Origin: Piscicola geometra
Taxonomy: Eukaryota > Annelida > Clitellata > Hirudinida > Piscicolidae
Reading direction: 5' to 3'
Assembly: GCA_943735955.1 (NCBI GenBank)
Contig: OX030963.1
Span: 8,268,179-8,332,178 of the forward strand
DNA: 64,000 bases
Below, in pieces: positions 31,691 to 60,720 of this stretch (position 1 is the first letter of the stretch; each line of letters begins with the position of its first letter). The notes beneath the pieces were generated by a model. The model was not told the origin of the DNA. It saw only the letters and a list, made by a program, of their open reading frames with translations, and ran no database searches. Made by a program: the position numbers and the translations under genes.

Positions 31691-32290
31691 GCTATTTTCA
31701 TCTCAGACGTATCAGACAATTATTACCTTACTTAGATGACCCTTCTTTAAAGATGTTAGTCTCTGCACTTGTTTTATCTCGAATTGAATATTGTAATTCA
31801 CTCTATTATCATTTATCTGAAACTACATTAAAACCATTAAATAAAGTATTTAATTATGCAGCTAAAGTCGTTAGCCGTACTCCTATTTATCACCACATTA
31901 CACCCTCTCTCATCTTATTACATTGGCTCCCCATCAAATTTAGGATTATATTTAAAATCTGTGTTTTTATTTTTAAATTAAAAAACTCCCCAATATCCCC
32001 AATATACCTCAAATCAATAATAACTCACCCTCATAGAAGTAATTCAAGATCATCCACTCAAAATCATTATTTCATCCCTTCCATTAATAACTCTTTTGCT
32101 AAACGTTTTTTCTATTATGCAGGTCCATATATTTGGAACTCATTACCTCCTTATTTAAATACTTCTAATTCATTATTTACTTTTCGTAAGGATCTGAAGT
32201 CATATCTGTTTAACAGGTTTATTTACGAGCGCTCTTGAATTTGAAGAAAGAGCGCTATAGAAATCTATTTGATTGATTGATTGATAGTCA
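31690..32290 (+). pseudogene. LINE RT C-terminal part and 3' end
   Basis: It encodes CYFHLRRIRQLLPYLD, then LVLSRIEYCNSLYYHLSE, LHWLPIKFRIIFKICVFIFK and YIWNSLPPYL up to a stop at 32236. This is the C-terminal domain of CR1/Rex-type LINEs. The 3' end is GAAAGAGCGCTATAGAAAT plus a (TTGA)n tail. An open frame of 193 codons survives. Confidence 0.85.
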
Positions 32291-33290
32291 AAGCTTCTTC
32301 AAAGAATCGTTGGCATTTACTTTCTAAAGAAAATAAAAACCTTCCACCTCTTTCATCTTTCTCTTCCTAAGATTATCATAATTACAAAACAAGTAAATAA
32401 CATCTAATTACAATAAGATCTACTTTTAACACTAATACCTCTATTCTTAGCCCTAATAATTATATTAACAATAGTGAATTTAATTTTGTCAGTTTTTCTT
32501 CTATTTCTCTTCTTGACTTTTTCTTAATTATTAATTCCATGTCAACATCTACCTGTTCTCTTGACATACTTCCAACTTATTTGATTAAAGAATTGTCTGA
32601 TATTTTGTACCCTATAAATTTTTTTCATTGTTAATCTGTCTCTCTCAACTTCTAAATTTCCGACTTTATATAAAGCTGCTGTTATCATACCTACTTTAAA
32701 AAATAATTATTTTGACCCCACTAAAATTTCTAATTATAGACCTATTTATCATTCATATTCAAAATAATAGAAAAAGTAGTTTATCAACAAATCTACTCAT
32801 ATTTAAATGTTAACTCCCCTATCCCTTATTTACAATCTGGTTTTCGTTTAGGCCATAACTGTGAATCGTCCCTCTTGAAACTCTATAATTACCTTATGCC
32901 TTTGATAATAAAAAAAATTTTGTACTTGTTTGCTTAGCTTATTCTGCCGCTTTTGATACTTTTATTACTACTATTACTAAAAAATAAGTTCAATATTAAG
33001 GATTTTTTGTTTTTATGTATTAAGACATATTTATCTAAAAGATCTTTTTATGTTTCTTTAAATCACTGTACCTCTACCCTATCTACTTACTCATATGGTG
33101 TTCCTGAAGGTCTTTTGTTTTTCATTCTATACGTCTTTAAACTATATTCGATAATTTCTTCTCATTTTATCAACTCCCGATCCTATGCTGACGATGTTAT
33201 TGGTTTTTGCAGTTAATGGCGTTATCCTTTTAACTTCTTCTCCGCATTGCTCACATAAACTGCAGCTATTAGATCGCACTATAGGCCATT
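32291..33290 (+). mobile_element. Degenerate LINE reverse transcriptase
   Basis: Scattered RT motifs in shifting frames: LYKAAVIIPTLKNNYFDPTK then NYRPIYHSYSK (motif 0/1), IPYLQSGFRLGHNCESSLLK, YGVPEGLLFFILYVFKLY (motif B position), and SRSYADDVIGFCS (motif C, 33177-33215). Many stops. Confidence 0.65.
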
Positions 33291-34369
33291 GATTTTTTTA
33301 TAATTCTACTATTCTCATTAGATCTCATACTGGAACCATGACATACCTGGAATTCTTGCCCTCCCACCAGGGGCGGCGATCTGCGGAAAATCTTGGGGGG
33401 GTCCTCCCCAGGGTTGGAATCAAAGAGCCGGTATCGACCAATACAGTACCAGCGATAATATTTAGTATTGTTTGCTGTAATGGAAATTATTTTTGTATCA
33501 ACTACTAATATTTGTATCACCAAACATTTATAAAAAAAGTTTGATACTCAATAAAAATACTTTTCTATTGCCACTTTGAGCCATTTGAAGAAAAACAATA
33601 ACGATTTTATTACCTTTTATTACTTGTCATCTATATAAATTCAATTACAACTAGCCATCAACCCATCAAATAAATGTTATTACATCTTGTTTTCCATTCA
33701 TTTCTGAGTCAAATAGTTTAAAAAATTTCAAAGTGATTTAAATTTGCCAAAGTTATAAACAAATATACATTGGGAAATTTTTTTGGCCCACAGTGTATAT
33801 TTAGATAACATAAAATACCCTCTCTCCCGTCCTCCGACCCTCTCCCCACAGCCCTTTTCACTCCAATTTCCAAAAAGACCCCTTCGAATGTCTGACCGAC
33901 TAGCAAATTCTTCTGCTAGCTTTTTAAATCCAGACTGTCAAGTATATCCTGATGTGCATGACAAACGGCCAGTGAATTCAAGCGAGGCTGTGTCATAGGT
34001 GCACGCAACTAAGTCTTAAGATGCCCCAAAGCACAAAAATATTTTTCTGCAGTACATGACGTTATTGGACACACAAGCATCAACCTGATCAATCTTTCAA
34101 CCTAAGATAACAGATTTCTGACTTCCGTGATCATAGCTTGCATTACTTTTGCGTTTGTGCTAAAATTCATTCTGGTCTTTAAACATAGTTAACAGTGAAC
34201 AAAGACCAGTTTCATTTAACTTACGATACTGCTTGCAACTATCATGGTTCACTTCACCAGTTAGCAACATTGTCTCCAGCTGCAAGTATGAACGCAAACC
34301 AGGAGAATCTCGATTATACCTTTCTGTAAGTTGCATGATTGCAATGTCTATGACAGCCTAATATGCTGC
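33291..34369. other. Intergenic sequence without recognised features
   Basis: AT-rich with a short G/C-rich patch (GGGGGGTCCTCCCCAGGG, about 33395) that resembles the GGTCC-rich patches at 35490-36385. No gene seen. Confidence 0.5.
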
Positions 34370-35435
34370 TCAATAATGTTCCTCTGGTGTTGTTGCTACA
34401 TAAGCTGGGCCCAGCTCACAATACTTTTGTGGCGGCTTTCGCACCCGAGGTACAGCAATCGGCTCGAGATCATATGCCAAAACCATACTGTTGAAATCTC
34501 TGAAAACGGCGTTAAACTGTTCATCTGATCGTAGGCGACGCAGTTCTTGCACAACTGAATCAGTCGCTGCAACCATTCCACTGACCTTGGCACTTGCTGA
34601 TTGCAACGACTTGATTAACTGTTCCAGAAGTTAAAACACCTACCTTGAAGGCCAGTGCAGTAGTGCTTTGTTGAAAAAGGTCTCAAGCCTTTACAGCTGT
34701 TTCATCAGCAGTACCAATGGAAGCAAATGATTCCAAGCTAACAAGTACCACTTCATAATGTTCAAGCACAGAAGACACTGTAGATACTCTGGTAAGCCAT
34801 CTTGTAGGACAAAGAAGTTTTATACTGAACTTTTTATTCAGTGACTCATCAGGAAAGTCAATTATAAGAGACACTAAAGCATCACTAAACTGTTTGTTGA
34901 CCTTCCTTGAACGATTGTACAAGGCACCTAACTCTTGGACAAACTGAAGTGAATTGCTCACAAAGGGATTTGCAGCAGCTGTGTGCTCGGCAACAAGATT
35001 TTCACACTGTGCTAAACAGTGGAAAAACATTGCAAGCGGATGCTCACTGCTGATAATAGCCTGACAACCGTCAAATAGAACGTTCATGTTATCAGCGCCG
35101 TCATAAGTCTGAGCTCATAGTTTTTCTATAGGTAGCATAATTCTGATCAGAACATCTTTTACTAAAGCAGGTAATGTTTTTCCGATCGTGTCTGGCGGGC
35201 TGAATAAACCAATAAACTGATCATTAACATTCAGAGCTTCATCAAGAAAACTAATGCCTATCGATTCCAACTCTAACCCATTGCAGTCTTGTGAGCCGTC
35301 AACCACAACACCAAACTGGCTTGATTCGGCATTAACAGTGCACACTGTGTTTCTAACGATACAATGAGCTAAAAGCCTCAGCATTTCTTTTTGGCAGTTA
35401 TGCGATATGAAACTTGTAGTTTGATTTAACCACAA
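34370..35435 (-). pseudogene. hAT-type (ZMYM1-like) transposase remnant
   Basis: On the - strand three open pieces follow each other. The first reads LIVDG-like FGVVVDGSQD, ESIGISFLDEALNVNDQFIG, LFSPPDTIGKTLPALVKDVL. The second reads NVLFDGCQAIISSEHPLAMF, the FHCLAQCENLVA block, CPTRWLTR. The third reads VQELRRLRSDEQFNAVFRDF. This order matches hAT transposases domesticated or annotated as zinc finger MYM-type 1-like. The pieces are separated by stops (for example after LIRIMLPIEKL at 35115, where the SDG/DGA region is damaged). Both ends are missing. Confidence 0.8.
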
Positions 35436-35489
35436 CTTTAGTTAATGTTTGAAGCCTTTTAAAATTCATTAATTTTGGTTCATCTAAAA

Positions 35490-36385
35490 AATTGAAGGGG
35501 TCGTTATTAAGGTGGACCTCAGAATCCCCCGATGAATATCGTCCATGCAAAATAAGTAGCACAATATGAATGATTTTTTTATAAAAATGTAAATCTGTCT
35601 GCTTGCATAAAGGGAACCGATATTTTCTGAAAATCATTCTGAATGTCTGCTTGCGAAAATTGAAAAATCAGAATTTTAATTTTTATAAATATAATTTATT
35701 AATTTAAATTTATAAATATAAAAAGAAGAGTAGGTGGATGAGTATTTTAGTAAGCAAAGAATAGTTTTGCTTCAGGCAGCTATCACTATAACTACTCCTA
35801 CCCAAAATATATTACTGAATAAAAATTCTGTTTCATGCTATGGTGGACGATTGTGCTTGTATTAAGATAGAAGTTGAAAAATTTTTGTATTTGAAAAACT
35901 GAGGGGTGTCCATGTTAAAATGGACCCCAGGACCCCCTAGCATCGCTGCCCATACATACTCACAATGTATTACTGTATTATTAGCATTTTGTATCCCATG
36001 GTTGACGAATGGGCTCGTATCAAAATGAGTTGAGAAATGTGCATTTTTAAAAGAGTGAGGGGGTTCTTGTAGAGGTGGATCCCAGGACCCCCTCAGAATT
36101 CCCGCCTACGCCATAGTGATAAAAAAAGTAGGTGAAGGAGTATTTAAGCAAGCAAAGAATATTTTTGTTTCAGACAGCTATCACTATAACTACACATACT
36201 CACAATGTATTACTGCATAAACATTTACTTTTATGCCATGGTTGACGATTATGCTCATATCCAAATAGAAATGTTTGAAAACAAAAATGGGAAAAAGTGG
36301 GGGGGATCCCTATTAAGGTGGATCCCCCCACTAAAAAAAGTGGAGGGGTCCTGACCCCAGGAACCCCCAGAATCGCCGCCCATGA
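35490..36385. repeat. Diverged tandem repeat with GGACCCCAGGACCCCC-type patches
   Basis: About three diverged units of 200-250 bp. Each has CAGCTATCACTATAACTAC or ACATACTCACAATGTATTAC, then a CATGGTTGACGA-like stretch, then a G/C-rich patch AGGTGGATCCCAGGACCCCC. The patches lie at about 35495, 35910, 36065 and 36300. They could be relics of one element family. Confidence 0.6.
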
Positions 36386-37735
36386 TAATTTGACTAGTAT
36401 TTTAGACAAAGGAGGGGTAATAGATGTTATTTACACTGATTTTATTAAAGCATTTGATAAGGTACCGCATAAAAAATAAATATATAAATTAGAAAATTAT
36501 GGAATTGGTTATAAAACATGCAGGTGGATAAGTAATTTTCTAAATGATAGGGTACAGGGGGTTAATGTTAATGGTGTTAAATCACAATGGGTAAAAGTAA
36601 AAAGTGGCATTCCCCAAGGATCAGTCTTGGGTCCATTATTATTTGTTTTATTTATCAACGATCTGCCAGAGAGAGTGAGTTCAAATATATTTATGTACGC
36701 TGATGATTGTAAAATATATCAACAAATTAATGAAATAGAGGACCAAACAAAGCTACAAGAAGATATAAACAAAGTAGTGGAATGGAGTGTACAATGGGAC
36801 CTGAGACTTCATCCACATAAATGTAAACTATTGCAGATATACAGAAATAAAAAGGAAGAAAGAGTTTATTCTATGCAGGATTATGAAGGAAGTCAGGTAG
36901 TTTTAGAAAGTATAGAGTATGAAAAAGACCTTGGTGTAATTATAGACAAGAATTTTAAATTCCATATTCACATACAAAAACAATTAAATAAAGCTAACCA
37001 ATTATAAGGGCTAATAAGAAGAACGTTTAAATTTATTAATACAAAAACATTTAGATTATTATTTAAAGGTATAGTTAGGTCCCATCTAGAATACCTCAGC
37101 AGTGTATGAAGCCCTTCATTGAAAAATCAAATTGATTGCCTAGAAAATGTAAAAAGAAGGGCTACAAAAATACTACCTTATCTAAAAGACAAGACTTACA
37201 ACGATAGACTTAAAGTAATTAAGTTGCCAACATTAAAATACCGAAGACTTCGAGGGGACATGATCGAAACCTATAAAATACTTAATAATAAATATGACAG
37301 TAACATAACAGAAGATATTTTCACACTTAATACAAGGCAATCAAGAGGAAATTCACTAGAATTATCCAAAAAACAGTACCAAAAAAATACAAGAAATTTT
37401 TTTTATACACATAGAGTGGTAACAGTTTGGAATAGCATGCCTGATGAGATAGTAAAAGCTGAAAATACAGATAAATTTAAAATAAAATTAGATAAATACT
37501 GGGAAAACCGTCCCATGATGTACAACTATAAGTGCGACTATGACATAATAGTAAAAAATAATTTAAATACATAAAGATAAACATATATTTTTATATAATA
37601 ATTATTATTAGATATATATTGTTTTTTGTTTTTATAATTATATTTATTTATTATTTTTTATAAGCATTATAGAGGTCAAAAGACCTGCGTGATTTCAACT
37701 CCCTAAACTAAAATAAACTAAACTAAACAAAATAG
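36386..37735 (+). mobile_element. CR1-like LINE, 3' half
   Basis: RT motifs: VIYTDFIKAFDKVPHKK (A), VKSGIPQGSVLGPLLFVLFI (B), MYADDCKIY (C), then the thumb and a CR1-type C terminus with CLENVKRRATKILPYLKDKT, LKYRRLRGDMIETYKILN. Stops at about 36477, 37005 and 37107 break it. The 3' end is GACCTGCGTGATTTCAACTC plus CCTAAACTAAAATAAACTAAAC. Confidence 0.85.
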
Positions 37736-37737
37736 CC

Positions 37738-37905
37738 AAAAACTTTTTATCCGGAGGACTTTTTATCCGGAGGACTTTTTATCCGGAGGGCTTTTTATCC
37801 GGAGGACTTTTTATCCGGAGGACTTTTTATCCGGAGGACTTTTTATCCGAGGACTTTTTGTCCGAGGACTTTTTATCCGGAGGACCTTTTATCCTTTTAC
37901 CCTAT
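37738..37905. repeat. 16-bp GACTTTTTATCCGGAG minisatellite
   Basis: About nine or ten units of (G)GACTTTTTATCCGGAG with deletions of one G in the later units. It lies directly after the 3' end of the CR1-like LINE. Each unit carries the palindrome TCCGGA. Confidence 0.9.
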
Positions 37906-38892
37906 TTTACTAATTTAGAAGCTTCATGAAATAAATTATTTGACGATGCTTATCTCAAAATACTCTTCATTCAACGCATTTTCAATTATTATTATACAAA
38001 TACTACAAAAACTACTGTAAATTCGTGACACCTAATCCTAGTCATATGGTAAACGGAAAATTTGTGTTAACTTTATGGTGTGCATGATATAAAACTATAT
38101 ACAGTTATACGAAAAATTAAAAAAAGAGCCCAATATTTAACATTTATCTTTTTTTACCCATGAAATGTATTCAGAAAAAAAATAAAATTTTATTACGCAC
38201 TTGTTGCTCAATAAATCGCGATGGTCAGCGAGACGCTAAAATCAGAACAGACATTTTTGGAATGAACAAAATAACCAAAAACTCATATAAATTGAGTATT
38301 CTAAAATCGAGAGAAGTAAAAACACGTTTTTAAATATTCCTACGACTGAATAAATCAAACTGGATAGAACTAACTATAACATAAATCTAAATATTTAATA
38401 TTTGAGATTTACAAATGGAATTTAAGACATGCGTTTATAGCATAGATATCCTACAAACAAAGAGTAGTATAGATACGCCCTCTGTATTAATCACCGATGC
38501 AAGAGACCGTCATTCTTCAAATACCACAGCATAGAAAGAAAAGTATCACGTGACTTTGTTTATTTCTGTATCAAAAAGGGCAATATAAGATATTCTAATT
38601 GTATAATATTAAATATATTTATTATACTTACCAGTCGTTATAAAAAACTTATGGTTTATATTTTAATTTTTGAATTGAGTTTTATATCTTGAAATTGGTA
38701 ACCGAACATTGCAGTCTCGGTCTCTGAGTCAATCGTTTCGGTTTACTTTGGAAAGCGTACTCATAATTTATGCAAATGAGATTAACGATTAACACAGACA
38801 AATTTCCAATGTTTAAATAGCTGTATGGTAATAAAACGGTGTTGCTAACAGGCAAAAGAAAATACTTTGAATTAATAAGATTTTTTTTCATA
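37906..38892. other. AT-rich intergenic sequence
   Basis: No coding or mobile feature recognised. Confidence 0.5.
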
Positions 38893-38955
38893 TTAGTTTA
38901 GTTTAGAGAGTTAAGAACCACGCAGATCTTTCGACTTCTATAATATTACTAGTAA
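38893..38955 (-). mobile_element. 3'-end fragment of the CR1-like LINE, inverted
   Basis: TTAGTTTAGTTTAGAGAGTT and ACCACGCAGATCTTTCGACTTC are the complement of the 3' end of the element at 37660-37735 (GGTCAAAAGACCTGCGTGAT...CTAAACTAAAC). Confidence 0.7.
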
Positions 38956-39158
38956 AACATTTTGCTGATGACTTTATTGCTCTGACCAAAAATATAAAGC
39001 TAAAGCTTTTTATTAAACAATTTAGCATAATATTTCTGAATTTTTAAAATATTTTTTAATTAAATAAAGTGGTTTCATCTATTTTTTGGGATTACGATGG
39101 ACTCGGTAATTGTTTATGTATATAAATAGGAATATCAATTTGAATAATTTTAATGTGA

Positions 39159-39526
39159 ACAGATTTGACATTATGAATAAAATTATTATTAATTACTTTA
39201 AAAAGTATTCATAAAAGAAGTTAAGAAGCCTTCTTTATTGTTTATTTTACGATATATCTCGCCTCAGATAGTTTGCCGAAATATATACCAGATTTGACAT
39301 TACTGAGTAAAATTATTAATTACTCAAAAAATTATTCGTAAAAGAAGTAATGAAGCCTCATTTATTGTTCATTTTACGATATATCTCGCCTCAGATAGTT
39401 TGCCGAAATATATATCGTGAACTATCATATAACTTTAACAAAATATGTATAAAAAAAAAAGTAAAAGAAGCCTCAGTTATTGTTCATTTTACGATATATC
39501 TCGCCTCGGATAGTTTGCCGAAATCT
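39159..39526. repeat. Three copies of a 62-bp conserved block, ~125-bp spaced
   Basis: GAAGCCTC..TTATTGTTCATTTTACG then ATATATCTCGCCTCAGATAG and TTTGCCGAAAT recur at 39225, 39352 and 39467. The first two are part of a 128-bp tandem unit that also includes AGATTTGACATTA. In the third the linker is unrelated. Confidence 0.85.
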
Positions 39527-39529
39527 AAA

Positions 39530-40120
39530 ATAATATGGCCGCTTTTTGTTCTTGTTAGAAACCAACAATCAGCTGATTCAAGAAATAAATAAACATTGCC
39601 ATCAGCTGTTTTTATATTGCTCTGTCTATGCTTCCGAGTACGCTTTCCATAGTATCCCATCGTTTCCAGTCAATTGCATAGATGAAAAAGCACTAAATGT
39701 TCAAAAAATTACTATATATTTTATAAATAGTTTTTATACATTTAAAATATGAAAAAATTATTTTTAGTATTTTAAATAAATGTTAAACAGCATTTAAATT
39801 TATTTTTTATTAGGAATAATTATACTATTTAACGTATGCTGGGGTATCTCAGAAATACGTTCTACAAGTTTTCACTACGTATCTATATATACTATATCTA
39901 TGGTTTATAGCCTATTTTCAATTTTTAAATAGCTAGAAAGTATAATATCGTAGTATTTTAGATGGATGATATTTTTATATTCATTTTCTTTAAAAAAATG
40001 CATCCAGTCTTGGATACGATTTTCCATTCTTTGTAAAAACAAGTAAGACACGGAAAATCGTAAGTCTAATCGATTCTGGATTAACAATAACAATAATTCG
40101 TTTATTTGCAAGCAAATAAA
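39530..40120. other. AT-rich intergenic sequence with a hairpin
   Basis: CGATTTTCC at 40017 and GGAAAATCG at 40053 can form a stem; the neighbouring CCAGTCTTGGATA and CTAATCGATTCTGG extend it imperfectly. No gene seen. Confidence 0.4.
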
Positions 40121-40129
40121 TTTAGAAAT

Positions 40130-41415
40130 CGAAGCAAATAAATGCTTGTATGATCTCTTAAAAAAATAAAATAATACATGAACTTCTTAATTAAATTCAC
40201 AAATTAAAAGAATTGTTAATAATAACAAATGTTTTCATTGATTTACAAAAGAAATTAATTAAAGTGATTGGAAATTATAAGTGGTTTAATTATTTTTTTA
40301 AAATTAAGGGTTTGCTGTATATTCTTCAAATTCAATGGCAATCTGTTCCATAGTTGGAGCCCTGCATAGATTAGACTATTCAGATAGAAATTGGTTCTTG
40401 GTGTTTGTAAGTAGTAGTCAGACTTAATTCTCAATGTTCGTGTGCAGTTGGATGTGAAGGAATGTATTAAATGTGTAAAATAGGAGGATGTGTTTTTTAT
40501 TATAAGTTTATGAAAAAGAATATAGGTTTTAAAGATGTATAACTGATTGATTGTTAAGATTTGAGCTGGAAGATACAGACGAGATATGTGGTCATGAGAG
40601 TGTAATTTAAACAGGACTCTAAGAAAATTATTTTGTATAACATTTAAAGGATGTAAATGAGTTTTGCAAGCAAGTCCCCATAAAGGGAGACAATAAGTCA
40701 AGTAACGTAGAATTAAAGTAGAATAGAGTAACTTAATTATATTAGATGCTAAATTGTGTTTAAGTTTATGTAAAATACCAATATTTTTTGAAGGTTTTTT
40801 TGATATATACGTTATATGTTCATTCCAAGAAAGATTACTGGTTATATAAATACCTAAGAATTTTGTATAATCGACTCTCTCTATAATATAAGAATCAATT
40901 GTAAGTGTATAATTAATAATGTTTGTTTTTATTTTAGGGCCAAAAAGAATGCTGCATGTTTTTGCATAGTTGATTTTGAGTTGGTTGTCAATTGTCCATT
41001 GATGTAACAAACTAAGAAAAGAATTTGCTTTTAAAATAAGATTATCAACCTTTTTGTCTTGGAACAATACTGTAGTGTCGTCAGCATAAAGGACAAATTT
41101 GCCAATTTCGGAAAGATTCATTAAATCATTAACATAAATGTTAAATAACAAAGGTCCTAAAATAGATCCTTGCGGTACACCAGTGTTAATCTTTAGTGTG
41201 TTAGATGTTACACCATCAATGTATTCATATTGGGAACGATTTCCTAAATATTCACAAAACCATTTGTGACATGTTCCACGTATTCCATAATGAAACAATT
41301 TATCAAGCAAGATAGAATGGTTAATGGTATCAAATGCCTTTGAAAAATCAATTAAAATACCTAATGTGTGTAAGCGAGAATCAATACCAGTAGCAACATG
41401 ATGCACAACATCCAA
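40130..41415 (-). pseudogene. LINE RT, C-terminal half (intact 386-codon frame)
   Basis: From the - strand: VVHHVATGIDSRLHTLGILI, DFSKAFDTINHSILLDKLFH (motif A), NTGVPQGSILGPLLFNIYVN (B), FVLYADDTTVLFQDKK (C), FLGIYITSNLSWNEHI, and a C-terminal YAGLQLWNRLPLNLK, ending with a stop at 40255. A frame this long suggests recent activity. The 5' half lies at 42055-42850 beyond a nested insertion. Confidence 0.85.
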
Positions 41416-42054
41416 TCAATCAATCAATCAATCACTAATGATTTGTATAGCGCCCTTTACTAAGTGAACAAAGGCGCTCTTCAAATAAATTTGTTAAATA
41501 AAACGGTTTTTAAACCATTACCAATATATGTAAATATATAAATTTAAATATATATATATAAACACACGATCAACCTCAATAATCCAACCTCACCCACCCC
41601 ACCATGACAATCACCGCCAAAAAATCACTATCACCATAAATAAAAAATTCTTTCATCACCACAATACCAACACTCATACCACAGCACAATCATTACCACA
41701 TCATCCTCAAAACACAATCATCATTCTTCTCAATTTTCTGTCTTGCCACTGGTGCCGAGGCTGCGAAAGAGGGTGAAGGAGAAGTCTTTGCCAACGCTGG
41801 TACTGCTGCTGCTATGGAAAGCTTTCTCCTTTATCCTTTCTCCTTGAGCGCTTTGATTCCCTGCGGCCATCTTGGTCTGCTGCGGCCATTCTCGACAGAT
41901 TCAAAACAACCAACATTTGCACTAAAAACATTCTAATTAATTAAATTTAATTTTTATTTAGACTTTAGATTCTAAAATTTTAATATATTATACCCAAAAC
42001 CGTTTATTCCACAAATTTATTTGAGCGGCTGCCAAAATGGCAGCCGCTAACCAA
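41416..42054 (-). mobile_element. Nested ~640-bp nonautonomous element
   Basis: It splits the LINE RT exactly between the codons for LAI and LDVVHH. On the - strand its 3' end is GGGCGCTATACAAATCATTA plus (GTGA)TTGATTGATTG, the same kind of tail as the SINEs and LINE in this window. Its 5' end holds a perfect 11-bp hairpin (42024-42048). No protein frame; contains repeated AAGATGGCCGC. A nonautonomous retroelement mobilised by a LINE is the simplest reading. Confidence 0.65.
42024..42048. repeat. Perfect 11-bp stem hairpin
   Basis: AGCGGCTGCCA, loop AAA, TGGCAGCCGCT. Confidence 0.9.
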
Positions 42055-42850
42055 AATGGCTAGTTCCGTAAAACTGCCTTTTGTGAAACCGTATTGGCTA
42101 GGTGATAGAATATTTTCGTTTTCTATGAAATTATTAAGTCGATTAAAAACAATTTTTTCTAAAATTTTTGATATAGAAGATAATAGTGACATGGGTCTAT
42201 AATTGTTCGAATCATTTTCTAAACCATTTCTATGTATTGGAATAATTTAGGATAATTTAAAAAGAGAAGGAAATGAACCTGTTTTAAGAGATACGTTAAT
42301 TAGATGTGTAAGTGGAATTAATATATTTGGTGAAATTTTCTTTACAAGTTTGTTAGAAATTTGGTCATCGCCACAGCTAGATGTATTTGAAATGGTTTTA
42401 ATGATAGAGCTTACTTCAATGAAGTCTGTTTCTAAGAGAAAAAAAGAATTTTGTGGACTTTTTTTCAGGTATGATTTTGTAATATGATTATTTTTGTTTT
42501 CAAAAGAAGCAGCAAACTGACTATTAAAAATAGTTGCGATAGAAGATTTGTCCGTAATTATTTCATTGTTAATTTTCAATTTAATATTATTTTGTTTATT
42601 GTAGTTATTTAAATGATATTTTATTAAATCCCATGTTTTCTTAATATTATGTTTATGCTTAATGAATTCTTCTTTATTGTATTTATTTTTAGAAATTCTG
42701 CAAAGGGAATGAAATAAGTTTTTATAAGTTTTATAAGTAATTATATTGAGATTAGTTGGAGAGCTAATACATTTTTTATACAACTTGTTTTTGTGTTTTG
42801 AAGAAACTAAAAGAGCTTTTGTCAGCCAAGCTTGTTTACGCATGGGCAAG
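42055..42850 (-). pseudogene. LINE linker and RT N-terminal part
   Basis: From the - strand: RKQAWLTKALLVSSKHKNKL (linker after endonuclease), TWDLIKYHLNNYNKQN, a SCGDDQISNKLVKKISPNIL block (RT motif 0), a break at about 42247, then the MSLLSSISKILEKIVFNRLN block (motif 1) and SPSQYGFTKGSFTELA. It is the 5' half of the same element as 40130-41415; the endonuclease is absent (5' truncation). Confidence 0.8.
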
Positions 42851-42869
42851 TCGAGTTATGATTGAATTT

Positions 42870-43043
42870 GCGTATCGAACTTAATCTTTGGCCAATTTAA
42901 ATTATAAAATATGTTCAAGTTAAAAATTTCTTTTTATATTAATACCGTTTATAATTTTATAAAGTGTCTTACTAACAAAACTTCTATTTATTCTATTCAC
43001 TTTTACTCAATCTTGTCTTAACTGAAGTTTCTTTTTTTCAACA
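42870..43043 (+). promoter_or_regulatory. Upstream region of GFM1
   Basis: AT-rich sequence with a TTTATAAAG at about 42955 and a pyrimidine run (TTTCTTTTTTTC) just before the start codon. No defined motif beyond this. The distance from the LINE end to the ATG is under 200 bp. Confidence 0.35.
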
Positions 43044-60696
<17,653 letters not shown>

Positions 60697-60720
60697 GTGG
60701 CCAGTCTCTCACTGCGCATG

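Noticed and set aside
33965..33979. Cloning vector residue (ACGGCCAGTGAATTC resembles a common plasmid polylinker border)
   Set aside because: Only 15 bases match and both flanks differ from vector sequence; chance is sufficient.
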